DNA of 64,000 nucleotides from Quatrionicoccus australiensis (lineage in GTDB: Bacteria; Pseudomonadota; Gammaproteobacteria; Burkholderiales; Rhodocyclaceae), in the NCBI RefSeq assembly GCF_020510525.1, contig NZ_CP075188.1, positions 2,976,001 through 3,040,000 on the forward strand, read 5' to 3'. Position numbers and translations under genes: made by a program. The stretch's first letter is position 1. Every line of letters starts with the position of its first letter. The notes beneath the pieces were generated by a model. That model saw only the letters and a program-made list of their open reading frames with translations, was not told the origin of the DNA and did not search any database. Positions 1 to 9,283 of the stretch are shown here, piece by piece.

Positions 1-2
1 TG

Positions 3-473
3 AAACTGGCGAGCGGCATTGCCCCTGTGGCAAGAATGAGACAACTGGACATCAATATCGGACTCGGCACGGACGGTGCGGCGAGCAACAACCGCCTCGA
101 CCTGTTCGGTGAAATGCGTCTGGCCGCCCTGCTCGCCAAGGGCAGCACCGGTGACGCCAGCGCCCTGCCCGCCCATGCCGCGCTGCGCATGGCCACCCTG
201 AACGGCGCCATCGCGCTGGGTCTCGGCCATGAAATCGGCTCCATCACCCCTGGCAAGGCCGCCGATCTTTGCGCAGTCAGCCTTGGCACCCTGGAAACCC
301 AACCCTGTTTCGACCCGGTGTCACATCTCGTACATGTTGCAGGACGAGAATGCGTCACGCATGTCTGGGTGGCCGGAAAGTGTTGCGTAGAGCACAAAAC
401 TTTACTCTCCAACGGCCAAAATGACTTGGAATCAGCGATTGCCCTATGGCAAAATAGGTTGGAAGTCCGCTAG
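3..473 (+). CDS. mtaD: Amidohydrolase, MtaD/TRZ-ATZ family, 3' part only
   Basis: The gene enters from the left edge of the window, so only the C-terminal about 157 residues are visible. The reading frame is open from the first full codon (KLASGIAPVARM). The segment GLGTDGAASNN is the metal-site region of cytosine-deaminase-like amidohydrolases, and the C-terminal part (GSITPGKAADLCAV) is the small beta-domain that returns to the barrel in this fold. Family members deaminate 5'-methylthioadenosine or S-adenosylhomocysteine. Finding it upstream of ompA and ubiG, a methyltransferase that releases S-adenosylhomocysteine, fits that role. The exact substrate cannot be read from this fragment. Confidence 0.8.
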   Translation, partial: KLASGIAPVARMRQLDINIGLGTDGAASNNRLDLFGEMRLAALLAKGSTGDASALPAHAALRMATLNGAIALGLGHEIGSITPGKAADLCAVSLGTLETQPCFDPVSHLVHVAGRECVTHVWVAGKCCVEHKTLLSNGQNDLESAIALWQNRLEVR

Positions 474-540
474 GCGTCCTGTTTTCAGGTCAATTCGCGG
501 GTCAAAGAGATTTTCAAATTTTCTTCAACGAGGGAAAACA

Positions 541-1203
541 ATGATCAAGAACATCGCCAAGAAATCACTGGTTGTCGCACTGCTGGCCGGTATCGGCTTC
601 TCCGCTGTTGCCCAGGAACGCGTTTACGCCATCGACCAACGCGACACCGTCGTCAAGAGCGGTTTCGGCCTGTGCTGGCGTGATGGCTACTGGACCCCGG
701 CTGCTGCCGCCAAGGACAAGGCCGGTTGCGAATGCGACAAGGACCTGCTGCCGGCTGAAGCCTGTGCCGCCCCGGCCGCCAAGACCGCCGCTGCAGCTCC
801 GGCCGTTGCCGGTGTGAAGCCGTCCGGCGAAAAGATCACCGTCGCTGCCGACGCCCTGTTCGACTTCAACAAGGCTGTCCTGCGCCCTGAAGGCAAGGCC
901 AAGCTCGACGACGTCGTTGCCAAGTCCAAGGCCATCAAGCTCGAAGTGATCCTGGCCGTTGGCCACACCGACCGTATCGGTGGTGACGCCTACAACCAGA
1001 AGCTGTCGGAAAAGCGCGCTGCTGCCGTCAAGGAATACCTGGTTGCCAAGGGTATCGAAGCCAACCGTGTTTACACCGAAGGCAAGGGCGAAAAGCAACC
1101 GGTCACCGGCGACAAGTGCAAGGGCAATGCCAAGACCAAGGCCCTGATCGACTGCCTGCAGCCGGATCGTCGCGTTGACATCGAAGTCATCGGCACCAAG
1201 TAA
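541..1203 (+). CDS. OmpA family outer membrane protein
   Basis: A 220-residue exported protein. The start is chosen at 541 because GAGGGAAAACA lies just before it and a clear signal peptide follows ([25 protein letters not shown]); an earlier in-frame ATG at 421 would put a long basic leader in front of it. Residues about 28-75 form a short cysteine-containing linker ([16 protein letters not shown]) and an Ala-rich stretch. The C-terminal domain is peptidoglycan-binding Omp[18 protein letters not shown], then [20 protein letters not shown], and RRVDIEV at the end. It lacks an N-terminal eight-strand barrel, so it probably tethers the envelope to peptidoglycan. A strong terminator follows at once. 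Confidence 0.93.
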   Translation: MIKNIAKKSLVVALLAGIGFSAVAQERVYAIDQRDTVVKSGFGLCWRDGYWTPAAAAKDKAGCECDKDLLPAEACAAPAAKTAAAAPAVAGVKPSGEKITVAADALFDFNKAVLRPEGKAKLDDVVAKSKAIKLEVILAVGHTDRIGGDAYNQKLSEKRAAAVKEYLVAKGIEANRVYTEGKGEKQPVTGDKCKGNAKTKALIDCLQPDRRVDIEVIGTK

Positions 1204-1223
1204 TCTGCCGACGCTTCAACAAA

Positions 1224-1250
1224 AGCCCCGCAGTGCGGGGCTTTTTCTTT
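1224..1250 (+). terminator. Rho-independent terminator after the OmpA gene
   Basis: An 8-bp perfect stem (AGCCCCGC / GCGGGGCT) with a 3-nt loop is followed by TTTTCTTTT. It lies 20 bases after the ompA-type stop codon and before ubiG, so ubiG probably has separate transcription or depends on read-through. Confidence 0.9.
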
Positions 1251-1273
1251 TCAACCCCTTTTTTGTGACTCCC

Positions 1274-1972
1274 ATGCTCAACGCCGATCCTGCCGAACTG
1301 GACAAATTTGGTGAACTCGCCCACCGCTGGTGGGACCCGAACAGCGAATTCAAGCCGCTGCACGAGATCAATCCGCTGCGCCTCGACTGGATCGACCAGA
1401 ACATCGGCCTGGCCGGCAAACGCGTACTCGACGTCGGCTGCGGTGGCGGCCTGCTCTCCGAGGGCATGGCGGCACGAGGCGCCGAAGTCACCGGTATCGA
1501 CCTCTCGGAAAAGCCGCTCGGCGTGGCCAAGCTGCATCTGCTCGAAACCGGACAGAAAGTCGACTATCGCAAGATCGCGGTCGAACAGCTGGCGGAAGAA
1601 ATGCCCGGCGCCTTTGATGCGGTGACCTGTCTCGAAATGCTTGAGCACGTACCGAACCCGTCGAGCATCGTCAGTGCCTGCGCCCGCCTGGTCAAACCCG
1701 GTGGCCAGGTCTTCTTCTCGACCTTGAACCGCAACCCGAAGTCCTACCTGTTCGCGGTGATCGGTGCCGAGTACATCCTCAACATGCTGCCCAAGGGTAC
1801 GCACGATTACGCCAAGTTCATCAAGCCGTCCGAGCTTTCGCGCTGGGCCAAGCTGGCCGGCCTGGAGCCGGAAGAGCTGATCGGCATGAGCTACAACCCG
1901 CTGACGCAGCAGTATTCGCTCGGCCGCGACAGCAGCGTCAATTATCTGCTGCGCAGCATCCGGAATGTTTGA
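1274..1972 (+). CDS. ubiG: UbiG, ubiquinone O-methyltransferase
   Basis: A 232-residue class I SAM-dependent methyltransferase that does both O-methylations in ubiquinone biosynthesis. The start at 1274 gives [22 protein letters not shown], the typical UbiG beginning; the open frame runs further upstream through the terminator and is not used. Motif I is [16 protein letters not shown], followed by the acidic GIDLSE, and the UbiG signature LEMLEHVP and [19 protein letters not shown] are present. The stop overlaps the start of gph by 8 bases, which suggests translational coupling. The length matches the family. Confidence 0.96.
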   Translation: MLNADPAELDKFGELAHRWWDPNSEFKPLHEINPLRLDWIDQNIGLAGKRVLDVGCGGGLLSEGMAARGAEVTGIDLSEKPLGVAKLHLLETGQKVDYRKIAVEQLAEEMPGAFDAVTCLEMLEHVPNPSSIVSACARLVKPGGQVFFSTLNRNPKSYLFAVIGAEYILNMLPKGTHDYAKFIKPSELSRWAKLAGLEPEELIGMSYNPLTQQYSLGRDSSVNYLLRSIRNV

Positions 1973-2633
1973 AGCGGTTCTTTTCGACCTCGACGGAACC
2001 CTGGCCGACACCGCTCCCGACCTCGGCGGTGCGGCCAATATTTTGCTGCTCCAGGAAGGTCGACCGGAACAGCCGCTCGCAGCCCTGCGCCCGTACACGT
2101 CGCAAGGGGTACGCGGCATGCTGCGCGCCGGGTTCGGCATCGAAAACACGCACCCGGATTACGAACGCCTGGCCGCTGCCTTTCTCGAAATCTACGCCGC
2201 CCGCCTGTGCGATGAAAGCCAGCTGTTTGCCGGCATTCCCGAACTCCTCGACCGGATTGAAAATCTCAAGCTCGGCTGGGGCATCGTCACCAACAAGCGC
2301 ATGCGCTTCACCGATCCGCTGGTCGAATTGCTGCAGCTTTCACCGCGCACGCGCTGCGTGGTCAGCGGCGATACGACAGCCGCAGCCAAGCCCTCGCCAC
2401 TGCCCATCCTGCATGCCTGCGCCCTGCTCGGCTGCGCTCCGGAGAAAGCCATCTACGTCGGCGACGACCAGCGCGACATCATCGCCGGCCGCGCCGCCGG
2501 TTGCTTCACCGTCGCAGCCGCCTACGGCTACCTCGGCAACGGCGAAGCGCCGGATGCCTGGGGGGCCGACCTGGTCATCGAACAACCGGAACAACTGGCG
2601 ACCTACCTCAGTCAGCGCGTTCAGCCGAAATAA
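1965..2633 (+). CDS. gph: Phosphoglycolate phosphatase (Gph), HAD family
   Basis: A 222-residue haloacid-dehalogenase phosphatase that removes phosphate from 2-phosphoglycolate. HAD motif I is [10 protein letters not shown] at the N-terminus, motif II is in WGIVTNK, and the motif III/IV region is [13 protein letters not shown] then YVGDDQRDI. The cap domain lies between motifs I and II. It overlaps ubiG by 8 bases, a gene order common in Gammaproteobacteria and Betaproteobacteria. Its 3' end overlaps the end of the convergent methyltransferase gene by 26 bases. A pyrimidine-nucleotidase or related HAD activity cannot be excluded by sequence alone. Confidence 0.9.
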   Translation: MFEAVLFDLDGTLADTAPDLGGAANILLLQEGRPEQPLAALRPYTSQGVRGMLRAGFGIENTHPDYERLAAAFLEIYAARLCDESQLFAGIPELLDRIENLKLGWGIVTNKRMRFTDPLVELLQLSPRTRCVVSGDTTAAAKPSPLPILHACALLGCAPEKAIYVGDDQRDIIAGRAAGCFTVAAAYGYLGNGEAPDAWGADLVIEQPEQLATYLSQRVQPK

Positions 2634-3783
2634 GCAGATTGCGCGGCGTCAAGCGCTGGTCGCAAAAGCTTTGCAGGTTCACTGCATAGCCCTGCTGCTC
2701 GAGATAGACCGCGAGGTCGAGCACCAGCCAGATTTCCAGCGCCCGCCGGAAAGCCTGGCGCGGCAGGGAAAGGCGCATGACCTCACGATGACGCTGCCAG
2801 CCGGCAAGCTCCCATTGCGCACAATCCGCATCAACCGGCACCGCCAGCCCCTCACGCACTGCCATCTGCTGCAGAAATCCGGAAAAATCACCGGCAAACC
2901 AGGCCGATGGCACCGGCTTGAAATTCTGGTACGCCGCTGCCGACAAGGCATGACGATAGGCATCGAAGCCCAGCTTCCAGGCCATCTCCCGATCGCGACG
3001 CCGGGCCAGGCGGGGCGAAGCGGTCACGGTTTCGGTCACGGCCAGACGCACATCGTCGCGCGTCAGCGCCAGGCCGGAACCACTCGACAAGGGCTGATAG
3101 AAGTCCCCCACCCCGCGGTGATAGCAGCACGGCGCCACATCGAAACGGCGAACCCCCTGCACCACGCCACGTTGCAGCAAACGCCGGTGCAAGTCGCCGC
3201 AGGCATGCAGGGCCACCGCATGCTGCCCCGGTTGCGGCCACGCGGTGGTGGCCAGCGCATCGGCCACGACGAAATGCTGCCCCGCTGCCTGGCGTGAGGC
3301 CAGTCGCTCACCAGCGGCACAGAGTACGGCATCGATTTCCAGCGTATGCACGGTCTGCCCCCATTGTCCGGCAAGCAGGCGCCCAAGATGTCCCTTGCCG
3401 CCGCACCAGTCGACAACCGGCTGTCCACAGCATCGGGCAGAAGCCGCGAAAGCCTCGATCTGCGCCCGTTTGCGCCCGGGAATCTCCCAGGCCCAACGCT
3501 CGCCTGCGGCCGAGACCGGCGCTGCCGGGGCCTGCGCCAGGCGAATCAGGGAACGCAATTCGCCAAGCTCGGGCAGGTATGGCGTCAGCCAGGCCAGCGC
3601 AGCGTCGTTGTCGGCACTCAGGGCTTCCAGCCCGGACTGATCGAGTGCCAGCAAATCAGCAGTCAGGGCCGGATAGGCATGACACCAGTCCGGCCGCAAC
3701 TCGCGAAAGGGTTGCGGATGCCAGCAATCGCGATAGTGCCGCAGGAGACCTTCGAGCTGCCGCTGCTGCTCGCCCGGGCTCAC
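2608..3783 (-). CDS. SAM-dependent methyltransferase, Methyltransf_32-like
   Basis: A 391-residue protein starting at a GTG that overlaps the stop of the upstream solute-binding gene (GTGA). The nucleotide-binding motif is VVDWCGGKGHLGRLLA, near residue 135, followed by an acidic LEID. The later HACGDLHRRL and APCCYHRG are the hallmark of the METTL25/RRNAD1-related Methyltransf_32 family, whose substrates in bacteria are mostly unknown. Residues 1-120 are a helical N-terminal extension (QQRQLEGLLRHYRDCWHP). The gene is probably cotranscribed with the binding protein; no functional link between the two is evident. Confidence 0.75.
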   Translation of the reverse strand: MSPGEQQRQLEGLLRHYRDCWHPQPFRELRPDWCHAYPALTADLLALDQSGLEALSADNDAALAWLTPYLPELGELRSLIRLAQAPAAPVSAAGERWAWEIPGRKRAQIEAFAASARCCGQPVVDWCGGKGHLGRLLAGQWGQTVHTLEIDAVLCAAGERLASRQAAGQHFVVADALATTAWPQPGQHAVALHACGDLHRRLLQRGVVQGVRRFDVAPCCYHRGVGDFYQPLSSGSGLALTRDDVRLAVTETVTASPRLARRRDREMAWKLGFDAYRHALSAAAYQNFKPVPSAWFAGDFSGFLQQMAVREGLAVPVDADCAQWELAGWQRHREVMRLSLPRQAFRRALEIWLVLDLAVYLEQQGYAVNLQSFCDQRLTPRNLLISAERAD

Positions 3784-5924
3784 GTCAGACCTGCCCGCCG
3801 CTCACGCCGGCGATAAGCAAGCAGGGCGGGCAGCAAGGCAGAAAGAAGCAGCACCAGGCCAACGACGAAGGGCCAGACCACCGGCGCATTCCAGGCTTGC
3901 CGCGCCGCCATGCGGTCGACCGCATCAATTCGCTGATATTTGAGGATATTGTTGCCGACCTCGCTTGGCTTGCGATTCTTCAGCCAGCGGTGGGTCAGCG
4001 TGTAGCTCTTCGGATGCAGCCCGAAGACCCAGGGTGCATCGTGCTGCAGGATGTGGTTCATCTGGCGAACGATAGCCAGCCGCTCCGGCGTGTTGTCCAT
4101 GTTTTTCATGCGCAGGAAGAGGCGGTCAAACTCGGGATTGGCATAGTTCGAGGCATTCTCGCCGCCGTGCGCCACCTTGCCCTCGTTGCCATCGAGCAGA
4201 AAGAAGAAATTTTCGGGATCGGGGTAATCGGCATTCCAGCCCAGGGAATAGAGCTGGACATTGCCCTTGCGCAACTTGTCCTGGAAACGGTTGTAATCGG
4301 TGCCCCGGACCACAAGCTGGATGTCGATGCCAGCCAATTGCCGGGTCAGCCAGTCAAGGTAAGACTTGTCGCCACCACTGCCGCCCGTGCTGTCGAGATA
4401 GACGACCAGCGGCTCGCCCGTGCGGGCGTCGCGGCCATTCGGATAGCCGGCCTCGGCAAGCAGCTTCTTTGCCGCTTCGAGCGCCTTGCGTTTCGGCTTG
4501 CCATCGATCCAGTCGTACACGACCCGATTGATCCCCGCCTCGCCGTTTTCGTAGCCAAAGATGCCGGGCGGCAGCGCACCTTGCGCAGCGATACCGCGGC
4601 CATTGGCAAATATTGAGATGTACTCTTCTTGATCGATGGCGATTGAAATTGCCTGCCGAATCCGGGTCGACCGCTCGGACAAACCACCCACCACCGGATC
4701 GAGCATGTTGAAGCCCATGTAGAAAATTGACGCCTTGACCGTCGTCAGCAGACGGATGCCGCGCGCCTGCATCTCGTCGCTGAGTGCCACATCGCCGCCG
4801 ACATTGACGCGCACCGCCTGGTCGAAGCTGTCGGAGGAAATGCCCGAGGCGTCGTAGTAGCCCTGCAGGAACTTGTTCCAGTAGGGAATTGCCTCCTTCT
4901 CGCGGGTGAACACCGCCTGCTCGATAAAGGGCAGCGCCTTGCCACAATCCGCGAGCAGGCCGGCGGCGCGGTCAGCAGCCTCACCGTCGCAGGGATAATG
5001 CTGGGCGTGGAAATTCGGATTGCGGCTGAGCACCATGCGCCGGTTCGGATCGTTCTCGCTCAACATGTACGGGCCGCTGCCGACCGGCCACCAGTCGAGC
5101 GTCAGGTTCTTTTCGGCCATGCCGGGCTGGGCGTAGAAACGCTCGGCTTCGCGCGGCACCGGCGCGAAGAAGGGCATCGCCAGCCAGTACAGGAATTGCG
5201 GATACTTGCCCTTGATACGGATGCGCCAGGTGCGCTGATCGACCTTCTCGACGCCGCTCAGCGGATATTGGTCAAGATCCAGCCACTCGCCGGCCGGCGC
5301 CTTTTTCGCGGCCTGTGCCAGGCTGGCGCCGAGTTCTTTCAGGCCAACGATCTTGTCGGCCATCATGCCGAAAATCGGCGAATGCAGACGCGGATGGGCG
5401 AGACGCTTGATCTGGTAGATGTAGTCGTCAGCCGTCACTTCGCGACTGGCCGTTTGCGCAAAATCGGCCAGCGTCTGACGCCCCTCGGCGGCATTTTTGC
5501 CCAAATACAACGGTCGACCGTCTGGCGTCTGCACAAATGCCGGATGCGGCTGGAAGCGCACGCCAGCCTGCAACTTCAGTTCATAGACGCTTTCGGCAAT
5601 GCGCTCGGCCGGCGCATCGGCGGCCAGCTCACGCCCCGCCGCATCGAAATAACGCGGCACGGGAACCTGTTCGACAGTCGCCGGCTCGAGCACGTACGGG
5701 CGCTTCAGGTAGTGATACTGCAACGGCGGCTCGTAGATCTGGCCGGTGAAAACCAGCTCATCCTCGCTGTAGGACTGGGCCGGGTCGAGATGCTTGGGCC
5801 GCTCGGTAAACGCCGTGTACAGGATGTTTTTGCCCGCATCGGCCGCCGGATAGGGATCATTCCAGGACTGGCCACAAGCCGACAGGCAAGCAAGGAGAAC
5901 GAGACTGGCGCAAATTTTTCGCAT
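3780..5924 (-). CDS. ABC-type oligopeptide/solute-binding lipoprotein (SBP_bac_5) with C-terminal membrane helix
   Basis: The start at 5924 gives MRKICASLVLLACLSACGQS, a lipoprotein signal with lipobox LSAC. An open frame continues upstream into the bcp region but lacks a plausible leader. The 714-residue protein is a family-5 periplasmic binding protein of peptide and nickel importers: DPAQSYSEDELVFTGQIYEP, then a middle with LDWWPVGSGPYMLSENDPN, and IRQAISIAIDQEEYI. It is longer than DppA or OppA (about 530 residues). The end holds a hydrophobic segment, WPFVVGLVLLLSALLPALLA, followed by YRRRERR, so it may be anchored at both ends. No permease or ATPase lies nearby; the ligand is unknown. 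Confidence 0.85.
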   Translation of the reverse strand: MRKICASLVLLACLSACGQSWNDPYPAADAGKNILYTAFTERPKHLDPAQSYSEDELVFTGQIYEPPLQYHYLKRPYVLEPATVEQVPVPRYFDAAGRELAADAPAERIAESVYELKLQAGVRFQPHPAFVQTPDGRPLYLGKNAAEGRQTLADFAQTASREVTADDYIYQIKRLAHPRLHSPIFGMMADKIVGLKELGASLAQAAKKAPAGEWLDLDQYPLSGVEKVDQRTWRIRIKGKYPQFLYWLAMPFFAPVPREAERFYAQPGMAEKNLTLDWWPVGSGPYMLSENDPNRRMVLSRNPNFHAQHYPCDGEAADRAAGLLADCGKALPFIEQAVFTREKEAIPYWNKFLQGYYDASGISSDSFDQAVRVNVGGDVALSDEMQARGIRLLTTVKASIFYMGFNMLDPVVGGLSERSTRIRQAISIAIDQEEYISIFANGRGIAAQGALPPGIFGYENGEAGINRVVYDWIDGKPKRKALEAAKKLLAEAGYPNGRDARTGEPLVVYLDSTGGSGGDKSYLDWLTRQLAGIDIQLVVRGTDYNRFQDKLRKGNVQLYSLGWNADYPDPENFFFLLDGNEGKVAHGGENASNYANPEFDRLFLRMKNMDNTPERLAIVRQMNHILQHDAPWVFGLHPKSYTLTHRWLKNRKPSEVGNNILKYQRIDAVDRMAARQAWNAPVVWPFVVGLVLLLSALLPALLAYRRRERRAGLT

Positions 5925-6009
5925 GGGCAGGAGTTTAGCAAATGACCGGTTGACCGTTCTGCCGGGATTTGCCGACAATGAGGCCAATCCGACGACAAAA
6001 GGCAGGCAC

Positions 6010-6465
6010 ATGCTCGATACCAAAATCCCCGACTTCTCACTGCCCGCCACCAGCGGCCAGACCTTCACGCTGTCGGCCCAGGCCGGCAAGATCGTGGTGA
6101 TCTACTTCTACCCCAAGGACAGCACGCCGGGCTGCACCACCGAAGGCCAGAACTTCCGCGACCTGTACGCCGAGTTCTCGGCGGTCGACGCCGTCATTCT
6201 CGGCATTTCCCGCGACAGCCTGAAATCGCACGAAAACTTCAAGGCCAAGCAATCCTTCCCCTTCGAACTCGGCTCGGATGCCGATGAAACGGTATGTAAC
6301 CTGTTCGGCGTCATCAAGCAGAAGATGATGTACGGCAAACAGTGCCGCGGCATCGAACGCAGCACTTTCGTCATCGACCGCAACGGCGTTTTGCGCCGCG
6401 AATGGCGCGGCCTCAAGGTCGCCGGCCATGTTCAGGAAGTACTGGATTTCGTCAAAACCCTTTAA
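6010..6465 (+). CDS. bcp: Peroxiredoxin, Bcp/PrxQ type
   Basis: A 151-residue thiol peroxidase that reduces hydrogen peroxide and organic peroxides. The start at 6010 gives MLDTKIPDFSLPATSGQTF, the usual Bcp beginning. The peroxidatic site is PKDSTPGCTTEGQNF with Cys42. Position +5 after it, which is the resolving cysteine in E. coli Bcp, is Asn/Gln-rich here, so any resolving cysteine would be Cys97 or Cys116 region residues, or the enzyme acts as 1-Cys type. It is divergent from the solute-binding gene with an 85-base gap, and phoH follows 30 bases downstream. Confidence 0.93.
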   Translation: MLDTKIPDFSLPATSGQTFTLSAQAGKIVVIYFYPKDSTPGCTTEGQNFRDLYAEFSAVDAVILGISRDSLKSHENFKAKQSFPFELGSDADETVCNLFGVIKQKMMYGKQCRGIERSTFVIDRNGVLRREWRGLKVAGHVQEVLDFVKTL

Positions 6466-6495
6466 ACCTCCCAACCCCAACCAAAGGCCCATTTC

Positions 6496-7920
6496 ATGCC
6501 GCGCAAACCCGCAGCCGTCAAGAAGCCCGCCGTTACCAAACTTTTCGTCCTCGACACCAACGTGCTGATGCACGACCCAAGCAGTCTTTTCCGCTTCGAG
6601 GAACATGATGTCTTCCTGCCCATCATGACGCTGGAGGAACTCGACAACAACAAGAAGGGCATGTCGGAAATTGCCCGCAACGCCCGCCAGACCTCGCGCA
6701 TGCTCGACGAGTTGCTGGCCGCCGGCGATGACATCGATGAAGGCATCGATCTCTACCCGCCGTCGAACAAGCTCGCCAGCGGCCGCCTCTTCCTGCAGAC
6801 CGAGGCGATCAGCAGCGAACTGCCGCAAGGCCTGCCGACCTCCAAGGTCGACAACCAGATTCTCTCGGTGGTCATCCACCTGCAGAAGAAATTCCCCAAG
6901 CGGCCGGTCATCCTGGTGTCGAAAGACATCAACATGCGCATCAAGTCGCGGGCACTGAACCTGCTCGCCGAAGACTATTTCAACGACAAGGTGCTGGAAG
7001 ACACCGACATCCTGTACACCGGCACCCGCGCCCTGCCCGAGAACTTCTGGGACAAGCACGGCAAGGGCATGGAATCGTGGAAGAAGGAAGCCAAGACCTA
7101 CTACAAGGTGAATGGCCCGCTCTGTCCGCAAATGCTGGTCAACGAGTTCGTCTGGCTGGAAAAGGACGGCTTCTCGGCCATCGTCAAGGAAACCGCCGGC
7201 AAGAGCGCAGTGCTGGAAACCCTGGTCGATTACACGCATCCGAAGAATGCCGTGTGGGGCATCACGGCGCGCAATCGCGAACAGAATTTTGCGATGAACC
7301 TGCTGATGAACCCGGATATCGACTTCGTCACCCTGCTCGGCCAGGCCGGCACCGGCAAGACCCTGCTGACGCTGGCCGCCGGTCTGACCCAGGTCCTCGA
7401 AAGCAAGCAGTTTGCCGAAATCATCATGACCCGCGCCACCGTGCCGGTCGGCGAGGATATCGGCTTCCTGCCCGGCACCGAAGAAGAAAAGATGGCACCG
7501 TGGATGGGCGCACTCGAAGACAATCTCGACGTCCTTACCCATACCGACGAAGCGAGCAGCGGCGCCTACGGCGGCGACTGGGGCAAGGCGGCGACCAACG
7601 ACATCATCCGCTCGCGGATCAAGGTCAAGTCGATGAACTTCATGCGCGGCCGTACCTTCCTCAAGAAGTACCTGATCATCGACGAGGCGCAGAACCTGAC
7701 GCCGAAGCAGATGAAGACGCTGGTCACGCGCGCCGGCCCGGGCACCAAGGTGGTCTGTCTCGGCAACATCGCGCAGATCGACACGCCCTACCTGACCGAA
7801 GGCAGTTCCGGCCTGACTTACGTCGTCGACCGCTTCAAGGGCTGGCCGCATTCCGGTCACATCACGTTACAACGTGGCGAGCGTTCCCGCTTGGCTGACC
7901 ACGCGGCTGAAGTGCTATAA
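6496..7920 (+). CDS. PIN domain plus PhoH-family ATPase
   Basis: A 474-residue protein with an N-terminal PIN ribonuclease fold (LFVLDTNVLMHDPSSLFRF; acidic LEELDNNKKG) and a C-terminal PhoH ATPase domain. Walker A is GQAGTGKTLL near residue 282 and Walker B is LIIDEAQNLTP near residue 395; GRTFLKKY is the usual lead-in to Walker B. This PIN-PhoH arrangement (PhoH2/YlaK type) is proposed to couple RNA unwinding to RNA cleavage. The start at 6496 follows a short linker after bcp. A strong terminator follows the stop. Confidence 0.92.
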   Translation: MPRKPAAVKKPAVTKLFVLDTNVLMHDPSSLFRFEEHDVFLPIMTLEELDNNKKGMSEIARNARQTSRMLDELLAAGDDIDEGIDLYPPSNKLASGRLFLQTEAISSELPQGLPTSKVDNQILSVVIHLQKKFPKRPVILVSKDINMRIKSRALNLLAEDYFNDKVLEDTDILYTGTRALPENFWDKHGKGMESWKKEAKTYYKVNGPLCPQMLVNEFVWLEKDGFSAIVKETAGKSAVLETLVDYTHPKNAVWGITARNREQNFAMNLLMNPDIDFVTLLGQAGTGKTLLTLAAGLTQVLESKQFAEIIMTRATVPVGEDIGFLPGTEEEKMAPWMGALEDNLDVLTHTDEASSGAYGGDWGKAATNDIIRSRIKVKSMNFMRGRTFLKKYLIIDEAQNLTPKQMKTLVTRAGPGTKVVCLGNIAQIDTPYLTEGSSGLTYVVDRFKGWPHSGHITLQRGERSRLADHAAEVL

Positions 7921-7936
7921 TCGACCGCAATCAAGC

Positions 7937-7967
7937 AAAGGGGCCGTGTCAGTGACACGGCCCTTTC
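7937..7967 (+). terminator. Rho-independent terminator after phoH
   Basis: A 10-bp GC-rich stem (GGGCCGTGTC / GACACGGCCC) with loop AGT ends in CTTTCGTTT. It separates phoH from the following transglutaminase-like gene. Confidence 0.85.
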
Positions 7968-8003
7968 GTTTCAGCCACGGGCTGTCTCTGCCGGAGGAAT
8001 TTT

Positions 8004-9272
8004 TTGAAACGCCGCACTTTTCTCGCATCAGCCGCCGCCCTTTCAGCCATCATTTCCGATGCCTGGGCTGCCAAGAAATCAAGCCCGGCCAAGGCGTCGA
8101 CCGCCAAGCCCGGAACCGCGAAAGCCAAATCCGGACGCAGCGCCAAGCCCAGCCGCAAACCGTCGAGCCGCTCATCCCAGCGCTACGCGCCGATTTCGGC
8201 GCCGGTTGCGCACACGGCCGACGACCCGGTCATAGAGAGCCCGCCGCCCGGCACGACAGCCAGCCGACTGCCCCCGGTCAAAGCGGCCGAACCACCCAGC
8301 GAATGGCGCACCTACGAGATCACGACCACGGTCAACCTGAAAAGCGCAGGCACCAGCAAGCTGTGGCTGCCCCTGCCACTCAACCAGGACACCCTGTTCC
8401 AGCGCACGCTGGGCCACTCCTGGGAGGGCAACGAGAACAACGCCGGCATGCGCCGCCTGCCCGATGGCGATCTTGAAGTCTTTCATTGCGAATGGCGGGA
8501 TAGCGGCGAAGGCAAGTTGCAGCTGAAAACCCTGGTCACGACGGCCGACCGCCACTTCGACGTCACCCGGCGCACGGTTGCGCCGGAGCGCGAGGACATC
8601 CTGCGCCGCAACCTGCAGGCCTCGCGCCTGATTCCCAATGATGGCCTGGCTTACCAGCTTGGCGAGCGCATCCTCGGTCGCATCAAGGATCCGGTCGCCC
8701 AGGCCAAGGCCATCTATGACTGGGTCGTGGACAACTCGATTTATGACCCATCCCTGCCCGGCTGCGGCACCGGCGATGTCCGGCAGCAACTGGTACGAGG
8801 TCAGTATGGCGGTCGCTCGGCCGACATCAATGGGCTGTTCGTCGGCATTTGCCGCGCCATCGGCATCCCGGCACGCTGCGTCTATGGCTTGCGGGTCGGT
8901 CCGTCACGACTGTTCCGCAGCCTCGGATTGACCAGCGACGATGCAACGCGTGGCCAGCATGTCCGTGCCGAATTCTACATTCCGGGTTACGGCTGGATTC
9001 CGGTCGACCCCAGCGATGTGCGCCGCGCCATCTCCATGGAAGTCCTTTCGGATCGCGACAGCAAGCTGTCTTCGCTGAAAAAGATCCTGTTCGGCGTCTG
9101 GGAAATGAACTGGATCGCCTACAACGTCGGCAGCGATATCACGCTGCCCGGCAAGAATTTCAGCCAGCCCTTCCTGCTGCACCCGCAAATGGAGTCGCGC
9201 GAAAGTCTCTACCGCGATCAGGGCACAGCACAAGCGCCATATACCATCAGCGCACGCCGGGTCGAACTCTGA
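8004..9272 (+). CDS. Secreted transglutaminase-like protein, catalytic Cys apparently replaced
   Basis: A 422-residue protein. The start is a TTG at 8004, supported by GGAGGA 6-10 bases upstream and a twin-arginine-like signal (MKRRTFLASAAALSA). A Lys/Ser/Pro-rich linker follows to about residue 110. The transglutaminase-like core is GGRSADINGLFVGICRAIGI, then GQHVRAEFYIPGYGWIPVDP, which supplies the His and Asp. The place where related proteins carry Cys (GGKCAD type) reads GGRSAD with a TCG serine codon, so thiol catalysis may be lost. The gene ends 12 bases before the left end of the mobile element and would converge with dnaB if the element were absent. Confidence 0.82.
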   Translation: MKRRTFLASAAALSAIISDAWAAKKSSPAKASTAKPGTAKAKSGRSAKPSRKPSSRSSQRYAPISAPVAHTADDPVIESPPPGTTASRLPPVKAAEPPSEWRTYEITTTVNLKSAGTSKLWLPLPLNQDTLFQRTLGHSWEGNENNAGMRRLPDGDLEVFHCEWRDSGEGKLQLKTLVTTADRHFDVTRRTVAPEREDILRRNLQASRLIPNDGLAYQLGERILGRIKDPVAQAKAIYDWVVDNSIYDPSLPGCGTGDVRQQLVRGQYGGRSADINGLFVGICRAIGIPARCVYGLRVGPSRLFRSLGLTSDDATRGQHVRAEFYIPGYGWIPVDPSDVRRAISMEVLSDRDSKLSSLKKILFGVWEMNWIAYNVGSDITLPGKNFSQPFLLHPQMESRESLYRDQGTAQAPYTISARRVEL

Positions 9273-9283
9273 AGCAGGCCGGT

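Noticed and set aside
6037-7860. 607-codon minus-strand frame opposite bcp and phoH
   Set aside because: It spans two convincingly coded plus-strand genes and shows no motifs of its own.
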